A DNA stretch of 56,135 bases. Source: Tubiluchus corallicola (Eukaryota; Priapulida; Priapulimorpha; Priapulimorphida; Tubiluchidae). Positions 46,499 through 56,135 of this stretch are shown here, one piece after another. The stretch's first letter is position 1. Every line of letters starts with the position of its first letter. The stretch lies in assembly GCA_030141605.1 (NCBI GenBank), contig JAQGDQ010000893.1, positions 20,764-76,898 of the forward strand. Reading direction: 5' to 3'. The notes under the pieces are model-generated. The model made no database searches and was not told the origin of the DNA. It saw only the letters and a list, made by a program, of their open reading frames with translations. The position numbers and the translations under genes are program-made.

Positions 46499-46800
46499 TG
46501 TTACGGAGGCACCTGTGACGGGTCAGGTGTAGGGCCCTCTACACGCCCTGCTTCCACGTCAGCAGCGACTCTCCCATTTCTTGTAGGTCCAGACGTCTTG
46601 TTTGGGCCTACACGTGGTGTGAGAAGCCAGCCGACCAGGAATGCCAGTATAAAAGCGCGTAGAGGTCATTATTGATTTCTGACCTAAGGTGTAGTACGGT
46701 TACTGACTTAGTTATTTTTTGTGCACGTGTATTTTGTTCCCTATTTTTATAAGTGCTGCCAAGGCAACAAGGCCGGCCAAGTCAGGATCGAATTCAAATT
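46499..46800 (+). promoter_or_regulatory. LTR-like segment with TATA box
   Basis: A GC-richer island starting TGTTACGGAGGC, as many Ty3/gypsy LTRs do, with TATAAAAG at 46648-46655 and a GC-rich downstream part. The right border and target duplication were not resolved. It could be a solo LTR or a real promoter. Confidence 0.45.
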
Positions 46801-47046
46801 TGCTGAAGTAATGCCGCAAACGGTCATGTAAAAAGTAAAAAGTAAAATCTCTTTTTTGAAACAAGTACAGTTGATGCACTGTAGCAGAGGAACTTAAATA
46901 ACATTTTGGACTAGTTGTACATTAACTGTAAGCGATGAAAGACAGGAGTAGTAGGGAAGAAAATCAGCAAAGGTACTTTAACCGTGTTGCATATATAAAG
47001 GTGCATTTTGCAATGAGCTGTTAGCTACACGTATCTAAATTACGTA

Positions 47047-47680
47047 AGCGTGCATGCAAACCAAAACCGTCCATAAGTCGGCATAGTTAAAACTACGATA
47101 TGAACGCTTCAAAGTAATAGGCACCAAAAATTTGGTCAAATATCAGTTTTTTGTTTTTTATAAAAACAAACGTTAAATATATTGGACTTTTATATTCTTG
47201 CGTGACGTTAAAAAATAAAAAATTCCAAAACACTAAAAATCTAATTTTATAACATTTTATCCATTTTTCTTGCTATAAACTAGTAATGAACTCGTAAAAA
47301 ACTTCGACGAGAAGTCTTTTTGCTTCCTGTTTTTTTCTGTTGCCAAGCCCAGATCTTCGTAAGGAAGAGCCATCTACTGGATTTAAACATAACTTCAATG
47401 TGTCTTTGCAAGATCCGTAGCAACCAACGTTTGTGCAGCTGCAAAGTGTTTTGTAGAAATGCACCAAAATGGCTGACTTTTAACAGCGACTTCTCAAGAT
47501 AATGTTTTTCAGTGTGCAGCTTGCACTTCAACTTCAACGTGGATTATCTCAGCTTAGAAATAACATAGAGCGATGAAATTGGTACCAAAATGATCCCCAT
47601 GAAATGGAGATTCAGGATATGTGAATAACTAAAAACACTTAAATGTCGACTTATGGATGATTTTTCTATGCAAGCACACT
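47047..47680. mobile_element. TA-flanked inverted-repeat element (MITE-like)
   Basis: Left end agcgtgcatgcaaaccaaaa then ccgtccataagtcggcat; the right end (inverted) reads agtgtgcttgcatagaaaaa then tcatccataagtcgacat. TA flanks both sides (47045-47046, 47681-47682). 634 bp. Two overlapping minus ORFs (47273-47537) have no recognisable transposase motif. Tc1/mariner-like by TA target, family unknown. Confidence 0.7.
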
Positions 47681-48639
47681 TAAATTGTTTCGATCTCCAA
47701 TGACTGGGAATTCCAACTGCTCAAAAACAATAGCAGCAATACTGACTCCATTAATTTTTTTTTCTTTTGCCCCTTTTCGTGCCTCTTCACAACATTCCGC
47801 ATTCTTCTTACTTTTAAAGCAAAACCGAGTGAAATCTTGAATTGTAGGTCTACTCTTTAAAATATTCAAAGGAAATTCATAATATGTTTTCAAAAATTAC
47901 TTATGCGAAAGAATTATTACCATATAAGCACAATTTCGCGTTTGCGTCACTAGTTCTTCGCTGTTATATGCATTTCGCCATTCGAAATTTAGACGGGGAC
48001 TAGGGCATGATTTGCATAAAAACAGGTTCTGTACCTGTCAGTTGAGATGTATTAGTTTGTGATGAACTGCACACTTTCGACAGCTCTTGCGTGAGCGCAG
48101 CGGTAAATTTGAAATTTGGATTTTTTTTGTTTTAAAACTTGCCTACTTTTAGTACAACCACTGAATGTCTTACAGTAATACTTCGCTTTCACAAGGTGTG
48201 CAACACACTCGTGGAATACTTTTGCTGTTGAAAATTTTGTTAGTTTGTGATTTCATCAATTGTTGGGCTCGCCCGCCATTAATCAAGTTTTTAATTTATA
48301 ATTTAATTATCAGAAATATTTTTGCGGGTTCAATAGTGTTAAAAAGGACACATTTTATCGGAATTGAAAATGGGGTAGTATGCGAAAAATCATCTTTAAC
48401 AATTGTGTTTGGTAAAAATTGCAAGTCTGTGCTCACTCAAGTAAAACAGTTGAGCAACTAAACGTTTGAGCTCAGACGCAACAGTAATTTGCGCAATTTT
48501 TAGTTGCATGTGTCTGCGCGCTTTCATGGATTTTAGTTATTTAACACATTTAAAAACTTCTAGTTGAGCAACTGAAAATTGCATGTCTGCGCAGGGCGTC
48601 AGAGGTTTAATAATTGAAGTAGTAATCGTTTTTTTGTCT
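47681..48639. other. Non-coding stretch, nothing recognised
   Basis: The ORF at 48165-48461 has a hydrophobic start but no domain; not supported. Confidence 0.45.
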
Positions 48640-49570
48640 TTGAGCGCTCCTTTTTAGTAGATTATTCCACCCCACTCTACAAAAGCTACTTTTTATTAAA
48701 GTCCAGTTTGTACCTGATATTTTTTTTAAATCCTGAGGGGAAATGACGCGTATGATTAGTTTACTTCGTCTTTGCTTTCAAAGCTGCGACGATTAGAATA
48801 AAACGTGCCGAATTACAGACCACCTGAGATGCTCTCTCCACACAAAGAGCAGCTTATAATGTAAATCCTGTAAAGTATTTGAATTGAGACGCAGTTCACG
48901 CCCTGCACTCAAAGCTGTGACGATTAGAATAAAACAAATTACAGACCACCTGAGATGCTTTCTCCACACAAAGAGCAGCTTATAATGGTTTTGTAAATCC
49001 CGTAAAGTATTTGAGTTCACGCCCTGCACACAAAGAAAGATTCTAATCTTCAACAATTTCCTCTATAATGGTCGAAAAAATAATGAGCCCCGCTTTTAAC
49101 CACTTGAGACCTGTTCTCTCCCTCTCTCTCTCTCAACACAAAAGAGCAGCTAAATTATAATCCTTGTGAAATATTTACCTGAGCCACGGGTAGCACCTAT
49201 AATCTTCCTTTTTGAAGAGGTTCCGCAGACTCGTCAACAATTTTAGCGGCGTGAGAAGTTCTGGGTAATGACCAACCTTGAATATGTTTGCTCTGCTAAA
49301 TAAACACTAGCGTCCCTTTTTAACAACTCCAGAGCTCTTGGAAATTTCCGTAAACTTTTCTGGCACCAGTACTGACTCGAAAAATGTTCTCACAATAACT
49401 GCTTGTCGTGAACTAATTCACTGAGTCACCTGCACTAAACAAAGCAATTAAAATTTAACTATTGTATTTTTAAACTTACATTGTTGGAAAATTCGTTGAA
49501 AATAATAACAGAATTACAAGATTTATTTGTTTTACCTCCATTGTAAACCTAAAATAGTCAAGGTAGAAAG
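48640..49570 (+). mobile_element. Dispersed non-coding repeat, copy D
   Basis: Carries gtccagtttgtacctgatat, ttagtttacttcgtctttgc, two or three subrepeats (gattagaataaaac, gagatgctctctccacac) and the right block up to ttgttttacctccattgtaa, as in copies B and C. The outer arms are missing. Confidence 0.75.
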
Positions 49571-50040
49571 TACTTTACTGCTTAGAAATTAGCGTAATGT
49601 ATTTATCAGAAATTCATTCTTAGCATTTTGGCCAGAACCACTGCAGAGAGTTTATTCAGAGAGTTTATTCATTTTTTCCACATTGCATCATTACAATTAG
49701 CATTAAAACACAGATAATTTTCCATTTGAGTAAATATAAATATAAATATGAATAAATGCAATATTATCAAGAAATTACAGAATGCGGGATATACATGTGC
49801 AAATTTCATTACAGAATAATTTTTTGATGTATACAGTTTGAGCCTAAAAGCATAGCTTTGCAGGCCAAACTGTATGTGGAAATCTTAAAAAAATGGGGGG
49901 GGAGTAGTGAATGAAAGATGAAATGGAGCGAGAACTAAGAAAAACTGTGATCATGGTTACAAAGTGTTCAGTATCCTGTTAAACATAGTCACGTTATATT
50001 AAGATTACTGTAGGAAAAAATGCAGGTTATTACCATTATC
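49571..50040. other. Non-coding with a 15-bp hairpin; no 5' LTR recognised
   Basis: atacagtttgagcct (49831-49845) pairs with ggccaaactgtat (49863-49875). The 5' LTR of the following BEL element should lie here, but the 84 bp of 3' LTR visible at the window end have no match. This side may be truncated or hold only U5. Confidence 0.45.
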
Positions 50041-50154
50041 AAATTGTGGCAGAGAGTAGTTACGCAGTGAAACTCGTCTGCAGTAAATATCGTTATCGTA
50101 TTCGTCGTACTACATGTATCGGGTTTCATTTGACTTCATCGTATCGCCATAGCC

Positions 50155-51409
50155 ATGAGTCAGCAGCGCAACAATCGGCTGGAAAGGAGAGCGATAGGGT
50201 ACGTAGCGCTAAAATTATCAACACTAGTCGGCAGGAGTTAAAAGCAGAAAAAGCTAGCGCAATATCTGCAGTCAAAGTTAAAGAATAAACTACTGCAATT
50301 AATCAGTCAAGATGTTCACCAGGACGAATGGGAAACACGTCAGAACATTTTAGATTTATTTGATAAGATAGACGAGGCGCAAAGTAGAGCAATGTCGGTG
50401 GTGGAGAATTTACTGGAAAATTACCTGGCAGATGAGACAGGGGGTTGAAAAATAGAAGAATGCATAGACGAGGTCATTGACGAATTCGAGAAGTTGTCTG
50501 ACGAGTACGCGACAATATACAGTAAAGCACAGGCCTACCTGCAAACCTTAAAACTGGGACATGGAGGCGGATCTACTGCTACAGCAAGGGCGTCAGCAAA
50601 CATCAAATCTGACAAAATGCATTCACCATGGGCTAAGCCACCTGCAAAACCTCTCGGGAGTGATAACGTCTGCTACTGAACATTATAACGTGAAAGCTGA
50701 ACTATACGAGGAAGCTCACTTCAATTCTAAGCAGCAAGAATTTAGCAACACATCATGGACCCGCCATCAACCAGCTGATCGGTACAACACAGCAGCTACC
50801 GTGCAGCATGAGGACGTTTCCATAGGTGTTGATATGTGGAGGTAATTAAAGAGAGTTTCCATCCCGGTTTTTAATGGAGACAAAAAGAGCTACGAAAATT
50901 GGAAAGCAGCGTTTTGTGCTTGTATATTCAGATTCATTATATATTGTATATTGTATATTGTAGATTCAGCGCCAGCGACAGCAGAGTATAAACTTTTGCA
51001 ACTTAGACAGTATTTATCCGGTGAGGCGTTGAAGGTCATTGAGAATTTGGGACATTCAGCAGTTGCATACCAAGCTGCTAAAGAGAGATTAGATAGAAAA
51101 TATGGCGGTCGTCGACGACAGGTGGCGCTGCAATTAGAAGAACTGGAAAGATTTAGGCCAATTCGAACTGAGCACGCTAAAGAAATAGAAAAATTCGCAG
51201 ATTTATTGGACTTGACCGTAGTAAATTTACAAGAGGCTGGTCGACACGAAGAGTTAGGTAATGGATCACTTTACGCCAAAATTAAAGAAGAAAATGCCAG
51301 AAAGCATATTGGCTCAATTCCAGCGTTGGCTATTCGAGAAACGTCGGGCAGAAAATGTTATTTCGCTAAGAGAATGGATAATTTGCGAGGATGGAGTTTT
51401 ACACAATAG
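50155..51409 (+). pseudogene. BEL/Pao gag (DUF1759-type), broken
   Basis: The likely start is the ATG at 50155. That frame has a TAA 28 codons in and a TGA at 50446-50448. Conserved helices are visible between breaks (DEWETRQNILDLFDKIDEAQ; FEKLSDEYATIYSKAQAYL). The frame then changes near 50640, and after 50951 reads LLQLRQYLSGEALKVIENLG and AAKERLDRKYGG, which are DUF1759 signatures. It changes again near 51255 and 51390. Confidence 0.85.
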
Positions 51410-52005
51410 CACACGAGACAGTGTATGGTTTAGGGGCCAGCAATTTGGACACAAAACTAAAACAGAGATCGTACTTTGGGACAACAGGTGATAACCAAGA
51501 AGCTGCAGTTTCCAGAAGTAGTCAATCACAAAGATTATGCAAAGTTTGCAATGGGCCTCACGGTGTTTGGAGGTGTGATGAGTTTCGCAAGATGAGCATT
51601 CCACAAAGATGGGACTCTGCAAAGCGGTTGAACTTATGCTATCGCTGTCTGGGGTCAGATCACCAAGGTCAAACCTGTCCACGTAGCAGAGTTTGTGGCA
51701 TAGACAGCTGCAAATACAATCACAACAGATTTCTACATTCGTCAAAAGAAGTTAGAGAAAATAATTCGCATTTAGCCGCGACCAACAAGAAGTACAACAA
51801 TGGTGTTGGTTCTACACCATCATCAATCAAACCTGCAGCTGAAGATGGTTCATCGCATCGCAGTAGCACATCGACCATACCACCTGGCAAACAAAATTCG
51901 GCTGTGACAATGACATCTGGCAATCCCAAGATAGTTGAAAAAATTATGTTGCGAACTATACCAATAATCGTGAAAAATGGAAATCGACAATCAACGCGTT
52001 ATTAG
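51391..52005 (+). pseudogene. BEL/Pao zinc-knuckle region
   Basis: Cysteine/histidine clusters typical of the gag-protease junction of BEL/Pao elements: CKVCNGPHGVWRC, CYRCLGSDHQGQTC (C-x2-C-x4-H-x4-C) and CGIDSCKYNHNRFLH. The first codon here is internal to the polyprotein rather than a true start. The frame ends at a TAG caused by a shift just before the protease. Confidence 0.85.
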
Positions 52006-52529
52006 ATGATGCCAGCACAAGATCATACATCAACTCGGATGTAGCAGCAGAGTTAGGACTTGAGGGTGAGACTCAGCAGATTAACGTCAGCGTTTTAAAT
52101 GGGCAAACAAAAGTTTTCGAAACAAGACCTGTAACATTTAATCTACAGAGTGTCAACGGCCAGCTGGACATGAAATTCAGCGCATTAACGGCTGAAAGAG
52201 TTACCGGAAATTTAAATGTAATAAACTGGAATGAATGCAGTCACAAGTGGGACCATTTGAAAGCTATTGAATTTCCAAAACTAGGACGTCGCCTCATCGT
52301 AGACATGTTGATTGGCAGCGATTACACCGATTTACATTATTCGTACAGAGATGTTCGTGGAAAGCCAGGGGAGCCAATAGCTAGATTAACTCCACTCGGA
52401 TGGACATGTATAGGACAACCAAATGATTGCGACAGTTATCGTGTTCGCACCAATTTCGTTCACACGTATTTTTCGGCTGAGGCTAGTGAAATTCGGCTTG
52501 ATGAGATGTTGCAACAATTTTGCAGATAG
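51990..52529 (+). pseudogene. BEL/Pao aspartic protease domain
   Basis: Frame 3 of the plus strand, entered by a one-base shift near 51985. The active-site block ALLDDASTRSYI is intact, followed by LIGSDYTDLHYSYRDVRGKP and LTPLGWTCIG, which are conserved in these elements. It ends at TAG (52527-52529), where a missing base separates it from the reverse-transcriptase frame. Confidence 0.85.
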
Positions 52530-54088
52530 ATTCAGTTGGCACGATGCCAACTTGCCGCATTCTGGATATTGATGCAGAGAACGCGTTAGCTAAAGTAGAA
52601 AAATCCATGAAAATGACGGATGGACATTATGAGGTTTGCATACCATGGAAAGATAATTCAGTTGAGCTGCCTAGCGCGAAATTGAGCTACGAAAAGGCAC
52701 TGAAAAGACTACAGAGCACCGAAAAACGTCTACTAAAAAATCCAGAAGTGGCAAAAATATACGAAGATAATATTCAGCAGTATGTGGAGAAAGGCTACAT
52801 ACGTCAAGTGATATCATTAGAAGATCAGCAATGCGGACGATGGTTTTTACCCCATTTTCCAATAATCAGACCAGATAGAGAGACAACAAAAGTACGCATG
52901 GTATTTGATTCGTCAGAAGAATGCGATGGAGTCTCGCTGAATGATGTCATTAGTCCCGGACCAAAGCTGCAGAGAGACTTATTCGATGTCTTGCTTCGTT
53001 TTCGTAAAAATCCTGTAGCATTGGTATCGGACATTGCAGAGATGTACTTGATGATTAAAATTGTTCCTGAGGACAGGGTTTACCATAGATTTCTCTGGAG
53101 GAATTTCGAAAACAGACAGCCTGACCAATATGAATTCGAAAGGGTAGTTTTTGGTGTAAATGCATCACCATTTCTTGCACAATTTGTGACCGTACTCTAC
53201 TCGACGTGTATGGACGATAGCATGGATTCAGCCATCGACGATGAACAAGGCATAGAGCTCTACACTCAGTTGTCCAGTCTTTGGGAAAAGGCTGGCATGC
53301 GAGCTCGTAAATGGTTATCAAATTCACCTGTAGTGCTAGCCGAGATACCACAAGAGGAGAGAGCATCAGAAATTAACTTAGATGAAGGACTTCCGAGTAT
53401 AAAAACACTTGGAGTACTATGGCTGGCAAAGGAAGATGTTTTCACCTTCAAACCAAAATCCATAGACATCGACAATTTCGTATTTACCAAGCGTAATATA
53501 CTGAGGAAGATCGCTACAATATTTGATCCATTGGGATTTCTGGCAGCATTTCTCATTCGAGGCAAAATTATCATGCAGGAAATGTGGACAGCCGGTTTAG
53601 GATGGGACGACGAGCTTGACGAAAACTTGCAATGGAAAGCCAAAATGTGGTTTACAGAATTGATCGAGATGCCAGAAATTCATATTCCGAGATGTTTGGT
53701 CACGGAGGGGGGTACAGATTCATGCACACTGCACACATTCGTAGATGCATCGCAAGAAGCCTATGCAGCAGTTAGCTATCTACATTGTACCTATCCTGAT
53801 GGAACTATATCGTGTAGACTCATCGCAGCAAAGTCTCGTGTAACCCCTCTGATTGCAATTAGTATTCCACGACTAGAAATGATGGCTGCAATACTGGGGC
53901 TAAGGCTTACGGACCACATAGCTGGTGCACTAAACATGGAACTAAAAAATGCAATTTTTTGGTGTGATAGTATGAACGTTTTATGGTGGATAAGGAGTAG
54001 AAGTCGCACACTGAAACCGTTCATCGCTAATCGTATAGGCGAAATTCAGAGTCAAACATTTCCACATCAATGGCGGCATGTCACATAA
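52520..54088 (+). pseudogene. BEL/Pao reverse transcriptase and RNase H
   Basis: Begins with the FW(x)IDSVG-like block and GHYEVCIPWK. RT blocks RMVFDSSEECDGVSLND, ALVSDIAEMYLMIKI and FGVNASPFLAQFV are present. The catalytic box reads CMDD in place of YMDD, and about 15 residues usually found between FLAQFV and that box are missing. RNase H follows (THFVDAS-like HTFVDASQEAYAAV, IPRLEMMAAIL, FWCDSMNVLWWI). TAA at 54086-54088 interrupts the frame; the integrase continues in the same frame. Confidence 0.9.
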
Positions 54089-55834
54089 AAAGAGAATGCT
54101 GCTGATGCTGTGACTAGAGGGAAAACTGCAAATCAACTTATTAATGATGAAAAATGGTGGAGAGGACCGAAATTTCTTCACAAGAACGAGCAAGAATGGC
54201 CATCTAAAATTATAGAATTTCAGCAAATGGATGACGCAGAACTTAGAAAGCCAACAAAAATTAGGCATGTATCTAATCGTGAAACTGCTGAAACTTACAT
54301 TACTGGACCAATACAAAACCAGGATGACAATTGGCGTCTAAAACCTGAGCGGTTTTCCAGTTGGTTACGACTGATTCGAGTACAAGCATGGGTACATCGT
54401 TTTCTAGAAAACTGTCGTGATTCAAAACTGCACAAGAAGTTTGGAGAATTAGAGCCAGACGAATTGCAAGACGTTGAGATAAGCATTGTACGAAACATGC
54501 AACGTGAAGCCTTTTCACTGGAATACAAATTACTCCAGAATAACCAACAGTTACCGAAGAATAGCAATTTATTAAAGCTGCAACCTAGATTAGACGAGGA
54601 TGGAGTTATTCGCAGCGAAGGACGTCTCATTCACGCAGAATACTTATCGTACGATGCACGCCATCCGATCATTCTGCCTAAGAATAACTGGGTGACCAAG
54701 TTGATAATTGGACGTCATCATGGAAAAGCTCATCATGCAATAGGGGTGAATCAGACTCTTGCTTCACTGTCAGCTCGATATTGGATAATCTCTGGCAGGG
54801 AAGAAATCAGAAAATTTGAGAAAGAATGTGCAAAATGTCGTAAGCAGAAAGCTCAATCTGCAACGCAAGTGATGGCACCAATTCCAGAGATCAGAGTCAA
54901 ACTGCCTTTACGAGCTTTTGCTAGGACAGCAGTGGATTTTGCTGGACCTTTTATTACAGTTCAAGGAAGAGGAAAACGTCGACAGAAACGCTATCTTTGC
55001 CTCTTCACTTGTATGACATCGCGGGCAGTGCATTTAGAGATAGCGTTTGGCCTTGACACTGATTCGTACTTAAACGCCTTTTATCGCATGGTCAATCGCA
55101 GAGGTTTGCCAACTGAGATGCTTTCTGACAACGGTTTAAACTTCGTAGGAGCGAACAATGAACTACAAAGTCTTTTAGTGATATTAGATGAAGAGAAGAT
55201 TCAACGGACATCTGCAAACCAAGGTATCAAGTGGCATTTTAATCCACCATTAGCACCACATTTTGGAGGAGCCTATGAAATAATGGTAAAAGCCGCAAAA
55301 CGAGCCATATTCGCTATTCTCGGAAACGCTGACGTCACGGATGAAGAACTCATGACAGCATTTACCGGAGCAGAAGCACTATTAAATTCGAGACCATTGA
55401 TGTACCAAACAGCAGATGAGAAAGATGACATTCCCTTGACGCCAAACCATTTTTTATTTATGCAAGTTGGTGGACAATTCGCGCCCGAATCAGTGGATAA
55501 CACAGACTTTAATCCTAGAAAGCGTTGGAGGCGTGTCCAAGAATTAATACGTCACTTTTGGAAAAGATGGATGCGAGAGTGGCTTCCAGGACTCAACAGA
55601 CGCAGTAAATGGAATCGTGTGCAGAGAGACATTCAAGTAAACGACATCGTACTTGTGATATCTCCAAATACACCTAGAGGACAGTGGCCTATGGGACGCA
55701 AACTAGAAGTCTACCCTGGTAGCGACGGGCACACTCGAGTTGCAAAACTGAAGATTGGCAATAGTGAACTTACACGACCAATCACCAAACCCTGTCCACT
55801 GGAGTTCATTGAGGAAGAAAAACCCGACAAGTGA
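54089..55834 (+). pseudogene. BEL/Pao integrase, same frame after a stop
   Basis: The frame resumes directly after the TAA with an AADAVTRG block. Integrase zinc-binding region near HHGKAHHAIGVNQ and CAKCRK; catalytic D in AVDFAGPF, D in MLSDNGLNF, and E in HFGGAYEIM, so the DDE triad is present. The C-terminal DUF5641-type tail ends with FWKRWMREWLPGLNRRSKW and a VNDIVLV block, to stop 55832-55834. Confidence 0.9.
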
Positions 55835-56040
55835 AGTTTCTACAAACACTGCAGATGATCAGCACCACAGAAAATTATTACTATGATTTTGCGATTATTC
55901 GTTTTCGTACTGCTTGCTAAAGTTTGCAAGAATTTTGTTTTTTGTAGTTAAACGTAAACGTCATGTAGCACAGAATAGAAAATTTTAATTACCGAATGTT
56001 AGAATAACTTTTGTTGACATGTTTTGTTAAAACTTATCAA

Positions 56041-56135
56041 GAGGGGGGAAATGTTCGGAAGATTTTTCTCTGCTTGCCCTTTAATGTAAAGTTGCACTTA
56101 TTTAAAATTGCCTGTAAAACTTGGCTTCGTTATAT
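56041..56135 (+). other. Polypurine tract and start of the 3' LTR
   Basis: gaggggggaaa (56041-56051) is followed immediately by TGTTCGG at 56052, the expected LTR start. The LTR is cut after 84 bp by the window end. Confidence 0.75.

Larger units (their letters stand above)
50041..56135 (+). mobile_element. BEL/Pao LTR retrotransposon, degraded, 3' LTR cut by window end
   Basis: Order: gag, CCHC knuckles, aspartic protease, reverse transcriptase, RNase H, integrase, polypurine tract, LTR. This order and the domains are those of BEL/Pao elements. The gag region has two stops and several frameshifts, pol has two frameshifts and one stop. It is therefore not autonomous as written. Confidence 0.93.

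Noticed and set aside
49890-49915. G-rich run at about 49895 as polypurine tract of a second LTR element
   Set aside because: No LTR-like start follows it and no coding region of an element precedes it.
7225-54088. Stop codon reassignment (TAG in GT31, TAA in pol)
   Set aside because: The two stops are different codons. TAA ends the methyltransferase, TAG ends the sulfotransferase and TGA ends the second GT31 gene. Independent lesions are simpler.

Overview
The window is animal nuclear DNA, most likely from an invertebrate. It is AT-rich, has spliced and intronless eukaryotic genes, AATAAA signals, BEL/Pao and LINE retroelements, short inverted-repeat transposons, and a very heavy load of tandem repeats. 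The sequence alone does not let me name a species or phylum with confidence.

The genes I recognise belong to one theme: Golgi enzymes that build or decorate glycans. In order they are a beta-1,3-galactosyltransferase-like GT31 gene with one in-frame TAG (6.5-7.4 kb, minus); a membrane-anchored protein with an EGF-like knot and a SAM-methyltransferase domain (10.3-11.3 kb, plus); a second GT31 gene in two exons with a 2-kb intron (12.5-15.35 kb, plus); a short signal-anchor ORF running into a 45-bp array (19.8-20.1 kb, plus); a GT10 alpha-1,3-fucosyltransferase with one frameshift (31.9-33.2 kb, minus); the N-terminal part of a carbohydrate sulfotransferase, cut off by a 40-bp array (34.7-35.1 kb, plus); and a decayed relative of the second GT31 gene (40.0-40.5 kb, minus). 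Only the methyltransferase and, if spliced as proposed, the second GT31 gene look intact. Adding sugar, fucose, sulfate and possibly methyl groups would fit one Golgi pathway, but shared function is inference.

Between the genes lie tandem arrays with periods of 19, 36, 40, 42, 45, 70, 83, 84 and 121 bp. Several begin exactly at a coding end: the 83-bp array supplies the C-terminus and stop of the second GT31 gene, and the 40-bp array starts with the last codons of the sulfotransferase fragment. A large dispersed repeat with no evident coding capacity occurs four times (17.2-18.6, 23.0-27.4, 41.0-44.0 and 48.6-49.6 kb), in both orientations, and carries its own ~150-bp internal subrepeats.

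The right end is a transposon field. It holds a broken BEL/Pao pol fragment abutting an opposite-strand LINE fragment (44.2-45.95 kb), an LTR-like promoter segment (46.5 kb), a TA-flanked inverted-repeat element (47.05-47.68 kb), and a nearly full BEL/Pao element (about 50.04 kb to the window end) whose 3' LTR begins 84 bp before the end. That element is degraded: its gag has stops and frameshifts, while RT, RNase H and integrase are mostly open. Most long ORFs elsewhere are artefacts of arrays open in several frames.
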